Below are positions 1-12,095 of a DNA stretch of 64,000 nucleotides, piece after piece. Within the stretch, counting starts at the first letter, position 1. Each line of letters opens with the position of its first letter. The stretch spans positions 372,001 to 436,000 of the forward strand of contig JANEZZ010002882.1 in NCBI GenBank assembly GCA_026122225.1, read 5' to 3'. Under the pieces are notes generated by a model. The model was not told the DNA's origin. It saw only the letters and a list, made by a program, of their open reading frames with translations, and made no database searches. Position numbers and translations under genes: made by a program. The stretch comes from Heloderma charlesbogerti. Its lineage: Eukaryota > Chordata > Lepidosauria > Squamata > Helodermatidae.

Positions 1-302
1 TGAGCAGACATGTTTCTGGAGCTCAGAGAAAGTAGATTGTAGTATGTTTTTAAAGCTTCATAAGAATGGAGGATTGATTCATCTGGTGATAGTCCATGCA
101 TGGTAGGAATTATGCACTCACTTTTGTGTAATATTTGGCTAGGGTTGTAACCAGGTCAGATTTTTTTAAAGAGTTACTATGGGACAGCCCTTCAAATGTA
201 TTATTTTTTACAATTATTTGCAGCCCTCCTTTCAGGTGAAAAATAAGATAATACATTAATAAAACCACTGTAATCAGTATTAAAAAACACAACTTGTGAG
301 GC

Positions 303-540
303 TCTGTCCCACTGGGCAATTGATGTTAAAATACCCTGTGGAGGAAGGGAGGGACAGTCCAACTGGAGCAAGCTCTGAGGTGGTCCACGCCTGCCTACCT
401 CTCTCTAGGAATCCTTCCCACAAGGCAGTTGGTGATAATGGTGCTGTTGTGAGGGGACAGTCCAGCTGGAACAGGCTCTGTCATGGTCTTCACCTCCCTC
501 CCTCCCTCTTCTGGGATCGTTTCCACAGGGCAGTTGAGGG
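303..540. repeat. Diverged tandem duplication, unit about 100 bp
   Basis: The block from GGACAGTCCAACTGGAGCAAG (about 352) to CCACAAGGCAGTTGG (about 433) recurs, diverged, from GGACAGTCCAGCTGGAACAG (about 455) to CCACAGGGCAGTTGAGG (about 540). A partial third unit (CTCTGTCCCACTGGGCAATTG) precedes both. This looks like an old minisatellite-type duplication in intronic DNA. The rest of 1-1699 shows nothing I can identify. Confidence 0.55.
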
Positions 541-1699
541 AGTACTCAAATCAAGGGGTATTCTTTTAAACAATAGAATCCTTGGTTTAGGCTCAAGTCT
601 TTCTTTAGGAAGAGAGCTGCTGCAAAGTGCTGTAGTACAAGATGTCTGGCAAAACTGATCCAAGAAGAGTAGTGCATGATGTTTTGTTGAGCAGGAAGGG
701 AATACCAAAGGGATACTTTGGAAGGGATATTCCCGCTGGCAGTTGAAAGGCTACTTTGACAGAGAGGCTACTTTGAAATATAATTATTTCAACATTCCAG
801 TTTTATTGCATCATATGAAAACCAAACTGAAAACTCATTGGAATAATCAGCCCATGGATGATTCCTGTTTTAGCTATGTAACCACAGAGTTATAAGGATT
901 TTGACAAGGCTGACAGATGTAAAAAATCTGTTTCAAATAGAATGTAAAATATACAATTCCATTACATATTCTTTGTTGCACTAAGAGCATCATCTGCAGG
1001 GTTGGCACATAGCTTCCCTGTAGGATGCCATTGTTCTTTATTGAGAACTTGACAGAAGATATAGGAAAAAATAGCTTTGATAAAACACATAATTACAGAT
1101 ACATTTTGGGTAATCCTAAAAAGGGGTTCTAAAAACTGTTTGCAGGTTTATTTACAATTCTTAGAAGGTTTTGTTCACATAATGGTAAAATATCAATAAA
1201 TACTTTGATCTTGAGAATGGATATTTGATTTTAATGTCTGTATAAATACCTCCTAAATGTTTTACAAAAAATAGTAGGAGAGTAGTTCTGGGTTGTGGCC
1301 CAACAAAATGTAGACATTACAAAAAATAATAATTAGCTAGTAGCAGGGTGTTTGTTTCAGTCAGTATTTGTGCCATGAAAGGCACATTGCCCCCCTTCAT
1401 GAATCATTAATTCATGATTATCTAGTTTGGAACACAAATTTATCTGGTTCATAATGCTCAACACTGTTGTGAATTAATGGGCATTTCCCTCAGAACTCTA
1501 TTTCAGAAAGTACAGTGAGATTCTGCAAGATCCTGTGTATGCTGCTAAGTGTTTACCAACCAAGCGCCCAAATCCAGATGCTCTGTAGGAAAGGAAAGGT
1601 TCCTCCTGTGCAATCCATCGTTATTTGTCTTCCTTCTATAAAGTCCTTCTGGAAGTTGGTGAAGACCTTCCTTTTAAAGAAAGCTTTCAGTGTGTCATT

Positions 1700-2012
1700 T
1701 TTATTTAACATAAGAGCCATGTCGAATAAAATCAATGGTCCATCTAGTCCAGCATTCTGTTCACCCAGTGGCCAACCAGCTGCCCCAATGGAAGCCCGAC
1801 AAGTAGGATTTGAGTGCAATTGCACCCACCCACTCATGTTTCCCAGCAACTGGTGTACATAGGCATACTGCCTCTGATACTGGAGTAGCATATAGCCATA
1901 AAGAGTAGTAGCCATAGATTCATCTAATTCCCTTTCAGAGGCATCCGCGTTGGTGGCCATCATTACATTTTGTGGAAGTACATTCTGTAGTTTAACTGAG
2001 GACCTTCTGCAT
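1700..2012 (-). mobile_element. CR1/L3-type LINE, 3' end fragment
   Basis: The + strand shows the reverse of a common amniote CR1/L3 3' end: ATAAGAGCCATG, GGTCCATCTAGTCCAGCATTC, GTGGCCAACCAG, CCCAGCAACTGGTGTACA and TAGCCATAGATTCATCTAAT in the expected order. Related copies lie at 27482-27780 and 45626-46112 in the same orientation. It is too decayed to code. Confidence 0.7.
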
Positions 2013-2340
2013 GCAAAGCATGTGATGATCTATAGCTCTTTGAAGCAGTATAATATTGGGTGGAGGGGAACAAAAATTGCATTGTGGGGCATTAATTGAA
2101 GCCAGTGACCTTAGTCAATATAACTCTAGGAGACAAACACCTGTAGATATGCAATCCTTAGTTGTTATTTTAATGACTTGTACACTGAATATGTATTGTT
2201 TTTATGCCTTTTTAATACGCTGTAATCTGCTTTGAGGGTTTTTACCCTGAAAAGCAGGCCAGGAATCTAAATCATCGTTGTTGTCATCACCATCATCATC
2301 TTTGTTACAGACGTTTTTGCTGGCTTTCCCTAGATATTGA

Positions 2341-3511
2341 CTGGATTCACACAACATAATAAGCCACGGTGGGTTGTGAGCCTTGTTTGTGTCAGCATGG
2401 CTTATTGTGACGTCCAAACCTGGCATGGACGATTCAGCATGGTTTGTTAACCGTGCACAAACCACCCTGAGAGCCCATGGCCTGTTGGGTTGTTGCGGGT
2501 GGTCTCTGCTCAGGGTGGTTTGTCATGAACCTGGCACGATGGCTTATCCCAATCATCTACAGAGTCGCCTGGTAAGAGTGGTGAAAAGCCACTCCTTGTG
2601 ATCTTGCTACTGCTGCCTCCAGCCTCCCTCCTCCCTCGTTGGTGATGTCCGTCCCTCCACTGATTCAGAAATGACACTTGGGAATGTTATAAAAATTTAT
2701 TTTTCGGTGCTTTGGAAGTACACAAATGTGTTTGTAATTTTTAAATTATTTTTCCAGTCCTGCGCAAGTGTGCAGGTTCGCCTGCCTGTAATGAATGTAC
2801 AGTCTGCAGTAGTAGATTCACCTTGTCAATTTCCTTGTAAATTACCTACTCCACTTCAGAGCCTCTTTTGACAGTGAACTCTGAAAGCTGTCAAGGAAAG
2901 CAGGAAGTGGAGTAGATAATTTACAAGGAAATTTGACAAGGCAAATGTAGTACTGCAGACTGTATACAGTGGACAGGCGAATCTGTGCACCTGGAAAGGA
3001 CTGGGCGGTGGGGGGATAATAAGCACGGGGGTGGGGAAATGGTGAAAGAAGTAATTTCTCCAAAAAGCGGCCATGAGGGGGGTAGGGTGGGGAGCCAATA
3101 AGCTGCCACTTGTCAATTTCATTCTCATTGTATTATAGCTTCTCAGTTCCCCCCCTCTTCAGTGCTTCCTTTGACCCCGAACCCCAAAAGTGGCAGCTGA
3201 ACAAGATGGAGCTATTGATGGAGCCACAAGTGCACACTTGCAAACAGAAAATGGCACTGAAAAGGGGTAGTGATCAGAGTGGGGCAGGAAGCCAGAGAAG
3301 TTTCCCTCTATAGGGACGAGGATATGAGAGGGGTTGTGCCACAATGGCCCATGGGATATGCGCCAGGAGCAGGAGGGATGACTAAGGGGGAAACAAACCA
3401 CAGCAAGCAACAGAGCGCCTGATTGTCCGTCGGGAGTAATGTGGGTTGGCAAATGAACAGTGTACCTTGGCGTATTTTCAAGGTGGTTTATTGTGATGTG
3501 TGAACCGGCCC
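2341..3511 (-). mobile_element. Hairpin-forming non-autonomous DNA element, copy A
   Basis: The ends are related inverted repeats: CTGGATTCACACAACATAAT at 2341 and, reversed, GGCCGGTTCACACATCACAA at 3510. A long imperfect palindrome lies inside: 2754-2875 pairs with 2885-3004 around the centre near 2880 (for example CAGTCTGCAGTAGTAGATTC against a reversed ACTGCAGACTG block). No transposase frame is visible. The order of motifs is the reverse of copy B at 47857-49655, so strand - is used here only to mark relative orientation. The ends resemble hAT-type non-autonomous elements, but I did not find a clean 8-bp target duplication, so the superfamily is unsettled. Confidence 0.6.
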
Positions 3512-4329
3512 ACTGAGGAAGGCAAAACATCTGTTAGAGGAAAGAGTCAGAAGTATCCATTAAAAATATTTGCTTTTTAAGTACAGTTCTTCCAGTGTAT
3601 CATGCCTGACAAGTTACTCCTACCCAGAACATGAATAATTTGCATCTGGCAGAGTGAGAAGGCTGGATGGAGATATGGATGGCCTGCATAGACCTCCTAT
3701 TCTTGCTACTTGCACACAAAACCAGAGAGGGTGTGGGGTGAACAAGGTTCCATTGAGCCCTATTGGGATTCTTCATGCACAGGTGTTCTGCCTACAGTGT
3801 GAATGAATCGTGCCCAAAATGTTTCTTTAAATCTATTGAGATGTTATTTATCTCTTATTAAAAAATATTCATAACTAGTATATTCCACAACTTTGAAAAA
3901 GCAGCTGATATTCTATCACAAACGATGTCCGCAGAAAAATAAAATAGTGACCTCTCCTCTTTGTTAGTGTTAAAAAGTATAGTAACAATAGTTCTGTGTT
4001 TTGTTGTTTGTACTTAAATTGTTTGTATATTGGCTCATATAGCCTTGATGTGGTCAATGGATAACTGTTAACTTTACAAACATTCGTGATATCTAGATAT
4101 GTGGAGGTTATAAACTCAGTGAGCAATGTTTTGCTAGCAGCTTGATGCTACTTCTCAGTCTTCCTCCCACTTAAAAAAAAGTGATATATGATCATGTGTA
4201 TATAATGACTTGTTAGCACAATGTGTTTAATGAAAGCTTTCCAAGGCAAAGCACTAGTGAGAATTCTACTCTACCTCATTTTTTGTCAGTGGCTATTGAT
4301 TACTCAATCAATATTGATTATTGATTACT
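3512..4329. other. Intronic sequence with no identified feature
   Basis: I see AT-rich unique-looking DNA with no coding potential and no recognised repeat. The last 40 bases contain several short TTGATTA-type repeats next to the BovB insertion. Confidence 0.6.
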
Positions 4330-5388
4330 TTGTGTGGATCACAACAAACTGTGGCAAATTCTTAAAAGAGATGGGAGTACCAGACCACCTTACCTGTCTT
4401 CTGAGAAACCTGTACGAGGGTCAAGAAGCAACAGTAAGAACCAGACATGGAACAACTGAGTGGTTCAAAATTGGGAAAGGAGTACGACAAGGCTACATAT
4501 TGTCACCCTGCTTATTTAACTTATATGCAGAGTACATCATGAGAAATACTGGGTTGGATGAATCACAGGTCGGAATTAAGATTGCTGGGAGAATTATCAA
4601 CAACCTCCGATATGCAGACGATACCACCCTAATGGCAGAAAGCGAAGAGGATCTCAAGAGCCTCTTGTTGAGGGTGAAAGAGGAGAGTGCAAAAGCTGCT
4701 TTGAAACTCAACATTAAGAAACCTAAGATCATGGCATCTGGCGCCATCACTTCCTGGCATATAGAAGGGGAAGAAATGGAAGCAGTGACAGATTTTATTT
4801 TCTTGGGCTCCAAGATCACTGCAGACGGTGACTGTAGCCATGACATTAAAAGACGCTTGCTCCTTGGGAGGAAAGCTATGGCAAACCTAGACAGCATAGT
4901 AAGAAGCAGAGACATCACCTTGCCGACAAAGGTTCGTATAATCAAAGCTATGGTTTTCCCAGTAGCAACGTATGGCTGTGAGAGCTGGACTATAAGGAAG
5001 GCTGAGCGCCGAAGAATCGATGCTTTCGATCTGTGGTGCTGGAGAAGACTCTTACGAGTCCCCTGGACTGCAAGGAGGTCCAGTCAGTCCATCCTAAAGG
5101 AAATCAACCCTGAGTGTTCATTGGAAGGACAGATACTGAAGCTGAAGCTCAAATATTTTGGTCACCTAATGCGAAGAGAAAACTCCCTGGAAAAAACCCT
5201 GATGCTGGGAAAGATTGAGGGCAAAAGGAGAAAGGGACGGCAGAGGATGAGATCGCTAGATAGCATAACCAATGCAATGAATATGGACTTGAGCACACTC
5301 CGGGAGAGAGCAGAGGACAGGAAGGCCTGGCGTGCTATGGTCCATGGGGTCACGAAGAGTCGGACACAACTGAACAACAACAACAACT
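4330..5388 (+). mobile_element. BovB (RTE) LINE, 5'-truncated, with open reverse transcriptase frame
   Basis: The sequence enters BovB inside the reverse transcriptase at the VDHNKLWQ-like region and continues to the typical 3' end GAGTCGGACACAACTGAACAACAACAAC. An uninterrupted frame of 389 codons runs 4221-5390. Its first 37 or so codons come from host DNA; the rest is BovB. The RT catalytic motif is RYADDTTLMAES, with YADD at 4611-4622. The C-terminal part carries the family's YGCESWTIRKAERR, LLRVPWTARRS and KYFGHLMRRENSLEKTLMLG blocks and ends VTKSRTQLNN. The motif TGATTACT occurs at about 4324-4331 and again at 5389-5396, a candidate 8-bp target duplication. Without its endonuclease and 5' region the copy is not autonomous. 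Confidence 0.93.
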
Positions 5389-5622
5389 GATTACTCATTC
5401 AAGGTTCCTTTGTTCTCACTATCTAATGATATTTTCAGGATTAGGTTCTTAATGACATGCTGATAATGGTGAGCATATATATAACATTTCCATACAGAAT
5501 AAAATTGCAATATAATGTAATTTCTCAACTGCCAGTATTACCTATATTTGATATTTGTTTATATATTTCTATTTATTAAAAGACAACATCTATTAAAGAG
5601 TTTAAAATGCTGCACTTATATC

Positions 5623-5838
5623 TTGTTGTTGTTCAGTTGTTAAGTCGTGTCCGACTCTTCGTGACCATAGCACGCCAGGCCTTCCTGTCCTCCGCTCTCT
5701 TCTGGAGTATGCTCAAATTCATATTTGTTGCATCGGTGATGCTATCTAGCCATCTCATCCTCTGCCGGGACCTTCTCCTTTTGCCTTCAGTCTTTCCCAG
5801 CATCAGGGTCTTTTCCAGTGAGTTTTCTCTTCGCATTA
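5623..5838 (-). mobile_element. BovB LINE 3' end fragment
   Basis: On the minus strand this encodes MRRENSLEKTLMLGKTEGKR, then QRMRWLDSITDATNMNLS and KAWRAMVTKSRTRLNN. On the + strand it starts with the reverse of the AACAACAAC tail. A small deletion removes the CATGGGGT segment found in the other copies. It stands about 235 bp downstream of the + strand BovB copy and 33 bp before the 5' target duplication of the L1 insertion. Confidence 0.9.
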
Positions 5839-5870
5839 TATTTTGTACATACTATATTTAAAACATGTTT

Positions 5871-5882
5871 ATATTGCCTTTC
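5871..5882. repeat. 5' target-site duplication of the L1 insertion
   Basis: ATATTGCCTTTC here is repeated exactly at 9121-9132 on the far side of the L1. The two copies bracket a 5'-truncated LINE with an AATAAAAAAT tail, as expected for target-primed reverse transcription. Confidence 0.85.
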
Positions 5883-8800
5883 CTCAGAAGACAGTTCTAT
5901 CCAAGTTAAAAACATTTAATGCTCATGTGGCCTTCTTACAAGAAACTCACTCAATGGCAGTAGATGAACATTCTTTGAGAAAGAATTGGGTTAGGGAGAT
6001 CTATGTAACAGATACTTTGACATGGTTTAAAGGCTTGCTATTTTTATTCATAAGCAACTTTTTTCAGTTCAACAGGTGGGTTTTGATTCTGACGGTTGCT
6101 TTTTTATTTTGGTTGGGAAATGTATTGAAAAGGTAATCACCATGATTAATGTGTATGGGCCTAATAATGACTCTCTGGTTATGTTTTATGAATGTTTAAT
6201 AAATTGGTTGATATTGCTTATGATTATTTGATCGTGGGTAGGGACTTGAATGAGATTTTAGATCCATTGCTGGATACGAGTATGCTTGCGCCCAAGAGGC
6301 AAACTGTGGCGAGATCAACCCTTCAAGCCTATATGGTTGAACTCTTAGCAAATTTTGCATCCTACATGAGAGAAACTACACCTTTATTTCACCTGTCTAT
6401 CATAACTGCTTTCAGTTAGGTTATTTTTTGGTTTCTACATCTTTGTTACATCAAATAATTGCTTGTAAGATTGCTTCACTGGTAGATTCAGCTCCAGTTT
6501 GCTTACAGTTGCAATTTTCAGATTTGCCCAAACCCCCCTGGTCTCTGGCACTTTAATGTCAGAATTCTTTAATGTCAGAATCATTAATTCTTAATGATGA
6601 AGTGTTTAAATCACAGGTTTCTGACGAGTTATTCAAATATTTTGAAATTAATGAGGGTACAATTGGCTGTTGTGCCATTGAATGAGAGGCCTGTACAGCT
6701 TTTATATGGGGACGAATTATTGTCTCACAAGAAAAAAATCAAAACAATGCAACAATTATCTCTGAATAATTTGCAGCTTCTTTTAACTCAGTTTGCCACT
6801 TGCCCAACTCCTCAACTTTGTCAGGATTTACAGAACGTTAAATATGAGTTCAACAATATTCTTCCACAGCAGGTGGAATTTGCCTTAACCTGTTTACAAA
6901 AGATATACTGGGAAAATGGTGAGCATCCAGGTAAGATTTTGGCACATCATTTTAAGTAGCAAAAGCATATACATTTTATTTCAGCTATTAAAGATGAGAG
7001 TAATAAGATATACACCTCCCCCACAGATACAAATTTAGAATTTTTAAAGTTTTATTCTGACTTGTATAGGATGGGTAGTGTAATATTGGAGCAGGACATT
7101 GATGCTTTTTTTCCTTATGTGGATTTTCCATGTCTCGATTCTTTGCAGTGGCAGTTTCTTTCAGCTCCTTTGCATGTAGAGGAAATTATGAAAGCAATTA
7201 GGAGTATGAATACTGGTAAATCACCTGGTCTGGACAGGTTTCCATTTGAATGGTATAAAACATTTTCCAACCTCTTAGTTCCAAAACTTCATTGTCTTTA
7301 TAATAATATCTTTGAATCAGCTCCCTTTCTTCTTAATTTGAGTGATGCTTATATTACTGTAATTTCTAAGCCTGGAAAGGATTATATTTATTGCACTAAC
7401 TTTCAGCCTATCTCATTAATTAATGTAGATATTAAAATATTAACTGCTATTTTGGCTGATAGAATGCAAGAAGTTATTACAATGATGGTTCAAGCCAATC
7501 AGGTGGGATTTAATAAACGTAGGCGGGGGCTGATAATCTTAGATTAGTCATTGATCTGATAGCTTTAAACACTTGATAGAACAGACCAGGCTGCCATTGT
7601 TTCCGTGGGTGCTGAAAAGGCCTTTGATAACATTCATTGGAAATTTATTTTCGCTACATTGGCTAATATGGTTTTCCTTTAGAATTTTTGAAATAGGTCA
7701 GAGCTTTATACTCACACTCAAGAGCTAGAGTTATGATTAATGGTCTTTTTTCTGTTTTCTTTTCACTTAGAGATGCCACACAGGGATGTCCACTTTCTCC
7801 TTTGATATTTGATTTATGTTTGGAACCTCTGGCCTGTGTTATTAGGCAGAATGGTAGTATTCATGGCTTTGTGCAGGATTGTTTAGAATTTAAAATTCTT
7901 TACACTGATTATCTTTGACTGTTTATTTTGGAACTCTAGTCATCTGTTCTGACTTTGATACCGTTGATTAGTAAGTTGGTAATAAGAACATCAGATCCAT
8001 TTTCTCATGCTAAATTGACACTATAGGGAAATCCAGATTTAAAAATTGGTAATAAAATGTTTTTGTGGTGGACACAGATGGATAAGGCAATTTTTACCAT
8101 GAATCAACTGGTTGGTACTGATGATGAGTTTTCGTAATTCTCTATTTTGCAGGCTAAATATGATTTGCCAGCTATAGCTGAATGGCAATACTTGCTGTTG
8201 CTACATTTATTAGTTTCTTTCTTTCTTATTTATTTAATTTCTATACCGCCCATTAGCCGAAGCTCTCTAGGATTGGCCCTGCTACTTTGACAGCTTCAGC
8301 ATCTCCCTTGCTATTGGAAGCACTTATTGAGGCTGATCAGGCAAATGGACCTACGATCCATGTCTATAAATACTTATTTTTGGTGAATAAATATGATATA
8401 CGGGGTCTTAAGCAGGAATGGAATAGGGAACTGGATTGTCCCATTTTGCCTAATCAATGGATTGCCGCCTTGGCATCTGTATCTGATGCAGCAATGGAGC
8501 TCAGGTTGTGTTTTATTCAGGAAAAACTTGTTTCATGTCTATTGGATGCCACAACATCTCTTTAATAATAGTTTGTTTAAGTCGGCTAATTGTTGGAGGT
8601 GTAACACAGTGAATGGTTCTTTTAAACATAGGTTTTGGCAATTCCCAGTAATTGCCCCTTTTTGGGTGGAGGTCATTATATGGATACATTTTGTATTGGA
8701 ATACTCCTTAATGTTTACTGATGTACACATTCTTTTAAATTATCTACCTACTTCCTGGAAGTTAACATATGGTCAGCCCAAATGGATTCTCCGGACCCTT

Positions 8801-9120
8801 CTGACAGCTAAAAGGTTGATATTATAATAAATGCTCACCTCCTATAATGCAAAGGATTGAAGACCTTACAACACTTTCAACATTTGAACAGGTGGTGTAT
8901 AGACGCCACCTGTGAATGGATACTTATTTGGATATTTGGTATGCTTTTGTTGCATTTTATGTATAGTTCTTAGAATCCTGTAGTTTCATATCTATCTGCG
9001 CACGTGCGCACACACACACCATATGTATGCATTGAAATTGATATATTCAGATCTGTGTAGCCACATTTTTTCTTTTTCTTTTTTCTTTTGTTGAAATTTT
9101 ACAATAAAAAATAAGTTAAA
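5883..9120 (+). mobile_element. L1 (Tx1/L1 clade) LINE, 5'-truncated and decayed
   Basis: Fragments of one ORF2 protein appear in order with stops and frameshifts between them. An endonuclease piece has FNAHVAFLQETHS near 5910-5960 and VGRDLNEILDPLLD at about 6230. Then come the RT pieces GKSPGLDRFPFEWYK (7218), FQPISLINVDIKILTAILADRM (7400) and QGCPLSPLIFDLCLEPLA (7776). The catalytic box reads ILYTDYL instead of xYADDxL, so the second aspartate is lost. The C-terminal Cys region NCWRCNTVNGSFKHRFWQFP lies near 8590. The 3' end is an AATAAAAAATAAG stretch at 9102. Exact 12-bp target duplications flank it. It is inactive. Confidence 0.9.
8222..8272 (-). mobile_element. Very short L2 3' tail nested in the L1
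   Basis: ATTTATTTAATTTCTATACC then GCCCATTAGCCGAAGCTCTCTAGG is the reverse of an L2 3' end; the same motif occurs at 22795-22845 and, forward, at 13000-13040. It interrupts the L1 between two ORF2 fragments, so it inserted later than the L1. Confidence 0.65.
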
Positions 9121-9132
9121 ATATTGCCTTTC
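9121..9132. repeat. 3' target-site duplication of the L1 insertion
   Basis: Exact second copy of ATATTGCCTTTC (first at 5871-5882). Confidence 0.85.
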
Positions 9133-9678
9133 ATCACATCATACTTGAGGTACAGCATAAAACAAATACAAAAACATGAGATAGGAAAATGTCAGATAAA
9201 ACATACTAAAAATTGTTCAATCAAATTAGTAAAAGCTCAGGTGGCAAAACTATATACTTCTTTGAGCAATGGGGTTGTCTGTACTTCAAATACCATGCAC
9301 ACTGTAGTCCCAATTTTGCATCCCAATCATGCAGTCAGAAGAATGTAATGGAGAGGAGGGTTTGGCTTTGGTGCTGGGCAGGAAGCCTCCTTGCCCAGCA
9401 GTTTTGTGTGTTTTCCAGTGCCACCAAAGAAAAGAGACTATGGCAAGGCAAGGGGACATGTGCCTTTCTTCTTTAGAAGGGCTACTTGGTTGTACTTCAG
9501 TTTTCTTATGACATCAGTTTAAAAGAGGGTTGTACGTTAGCCAAATGTTAAAAAGTGCATGAATTTCAAAATGGAACACCTTCAAATTTAATAGCATGTA
9601 CTTGGTAACCTCGGTCATTACATGCTAACACCCTACAAAGGTATGACATATATTTCTGAACTTTTAAAAACTTACTTA

Positions 9679-9921
9679 TTAACATTTATATATCATCTTA
9701 TTTGCTAAGAAGCCATACTCACCTTTCTCTATTAAGTATGTCTGTGGAGTAACGCTTGTAAATACGCCCAAATGATTTGAAGCTCCAAACCCTATGGATT
9801 TCCAATGACACTCATACTCCTGAGTATTTATAAAGCAGGAGCCTTTAGCTTTAGTTGATCTGCCTTTTGACTTAAACACATGTGTCTCTTGGACAGGAAT
9901 GCTGGAGCCTAGGAATTTCAA
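9679..9921 (-). other. Unrecognised 80-codon minus-strand open frame with a donor-like site
   Basis: The minus strand is open from 9921 (MKFLGSSIPVQETHVFKSKG) to 9679 and does not resemble any transposon protein I know. Inside it, at about 9723, the minus strand reads GAGAAAG followed by GTGAGTATG, a strong splice donor. An acceptor-like CTGCAG lies upstream near 9955, but the frame hits a stop a few codons after it. It may be chance, a relic of a retrogene, or an antisense exon. The rest of 9133-11498 holds nothing I can identify. Confidence 0.15.
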
Positions 9922-11498
9922 GTATTCCCTGGCCTTATATGGAATGGATTAATTCTGCAGTCACTGACTTTTTTCTTTGAGTGGTTGTTGGTGGTTCTTT
10001 ATAGATTAGTTAGGACAGTATATTTGTTCTGTGTGATTCTAATTGAGTTAGGTTACAGCAGTGTGTGCTTATTAGTGAGGACAGTAATTCAGACAGCACT
10101 GGCCAGTATTCCAGAAGGATAACCTGCCATTGATTATCCTTTAGTAATTGGATGTAAGTTTAGCGGATGAGGTTTCAGCTCACTAAAAGACCTCAGTCTA
10201 CATATATCATGTCAGTGGGCTGATTTTTGTGAAGAGATTTCAGGCAGTTAGTTGGTCAAGAGCGACCCTAGTATTGATAATCCAAAGCTGCTTTGCTACT
10301 GTCATTATCACCCTTGGGATGAGAGTATTCTGTCTCCATCTGATGCCCCCAGGACAGGATAGGTCTTAATATTGCTTTTCTGGTGGTTCTGCTAGGCAGA
10401 AAAATCAATGTGATGAGTTAATTACATCTGTATTGATTTTAATTTGGTGGATGGTAGCACTTCAGATAAATTTGGGTAAAACTTTCCAAGAGTCAGCAAT
10501 AATACAGAAAAATAAATAACTCAGATATTTAGAATAAAGTGCCTTTTAAACTAACACAGTTCCCCTAGCTCCATTAGAAATCTTGGAAGGTGCCCTGGCT
10601 CTGTGTTAGTTTGCCAGGAATGTTCCTAAATTTTGGTAGGAGCCAGCCCTCCCTCCATCTGTGAGAAGAGGATGGGCAAACTCTGGCAACTCGAGGGGCT
10701 GCAGTAGTTCATTGATGTGTGGTGTCACCTTCCACCACCACACAAACATAATTAGCTCCTGTTAATAAGTTCCACATATCACATTAGTAAAAAAATAGAT
10801 TCCTATACCAGGATTCACTTCTGTGATTGAATCTCCCCCCCACCCCCCTGTCCCAACTGTTTCAGTGTTCCAAAATTATTTGCCTGAAATAGCTTCAGAT
10901 TTTCTCTTTGCTTTCGCAGTACCTGGAGCAACTGCTCAGAGCTGAATCAGTGATGAGTTGAAGTGACTTTTTTGTGTAAGTCACTTCAAGATTTCCTTGG
11001 TGTTGAGAAGTGACACGTAAATCTAATAAATAAACGTACACAAAGAAATGCTTGCCCAGTCTGTTTTACTTAAAACATGACATGTCCTCCCTTGCTTGCC
11101 AGCAGTGCCTGCGTGGAATTCTGAAGAGGGGGAGATATGTAGTAATCAAGAACCTGATTAGACACTTCCCCATGATAGGCTGGTGGTGCACACATGATGA
11201 AGATGATGCATATATGTTACCTCCCTGATGCAGAGGTCAAATTACCTGGAGTCCTCTGTTGAGTCTCAAAACCAGCTTGTTCCTGGGGAGATTAGCTAGG
11301 CGTGAAGAGAGAGGGCTCCCAAGCCCATGCTTCCCTTGGAAGTGAGGGAGATGCACTTGTGCCAGACGCCCCGCAGTTGGCTGCATTATGGAAAGTAGTA
11401 GGACTGCATTCCCTCATTAGTTGGCTTTTCAGGGAAAACTCTGTAGTTAGGCATTGTCTGGAGCATTAAGTCAAATCTCCAATTCAGCACTGTTTGAA

Positions 11499-12095
11499 CA
11501 TATGAATATATGAAGCTGCCTTCTACTGAGTTGGACTGTTGGTCCATCTGTCATTTAGATTATCTGCGGGTCTCGGACCAAAAGCCTTTCCCATCACCAT
11601 ATGTTCTCAGTCAGCAGAGGAGCAGAGCAGATGGCAAAGGGTTAACTCCTCTTCTGGAAGAAGACAGGGCCAAAAACAGCAGGGATGGAGCAGAAAGCAC
11701 ACACTGTGCATCTGTTTGGGGAGGGTGGGCATGCCCCCAGTAGTTTAGTTAGAACCCTAGAATCCAACTTCCCTGCCCATCTATTTTCTCACAACTATTG
11801 TTGCTTCTGAGTATTGGTTTTTTTCATGTTAAAAGTTGTTGAGAATGCCCTAGCAAGCTACATGCTAAAGTCAAGTTCTGGGACTGTGAGGTTCCACATC
11901 TGGGAAGGAATTGAAGTTCTGGTTTTGGCCCTGTCTTCTTAACCCTTTGCTATCTGCTCCCCACCCCACTGACCAGAAGAACACTTCATAGGAAGTCCAG
12001 CTTTCTGTTCTACCCAGATTGGATGGGATGGGGCTCACTTGGGGAGATATGGCTACAGGCTTGTTCTACTGCTGAGCTATGAGCCTTCCCCAGAT
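11499..12095 (-). mobile_element. tRNA-type SINE split by a hairpin element
   Basis: The left part (ATATGAAGCTGCCTTCTACTG, GGTCCATCTGTC) and the right part (CTACTGCTGAGCTATGAGCC, about 12070) are the two ends of the SINE that is complete at 56218-56412. Between them is an inverted repeat: GCAGATGGCAAAGGGTTAA...AAGACAGGGCCAAAAAC at about 11620-11676, and its reverse at 11919-11960. A foldback element has therefore probably inserted into the SINE. Confidence 0.5.

Noticed and set aside
1553..1963. A 136-codon minus-strand open frame
   Set aside because: Most of it overlaps the CR1/L3 3' end fragment, which is non-coding in related copies.
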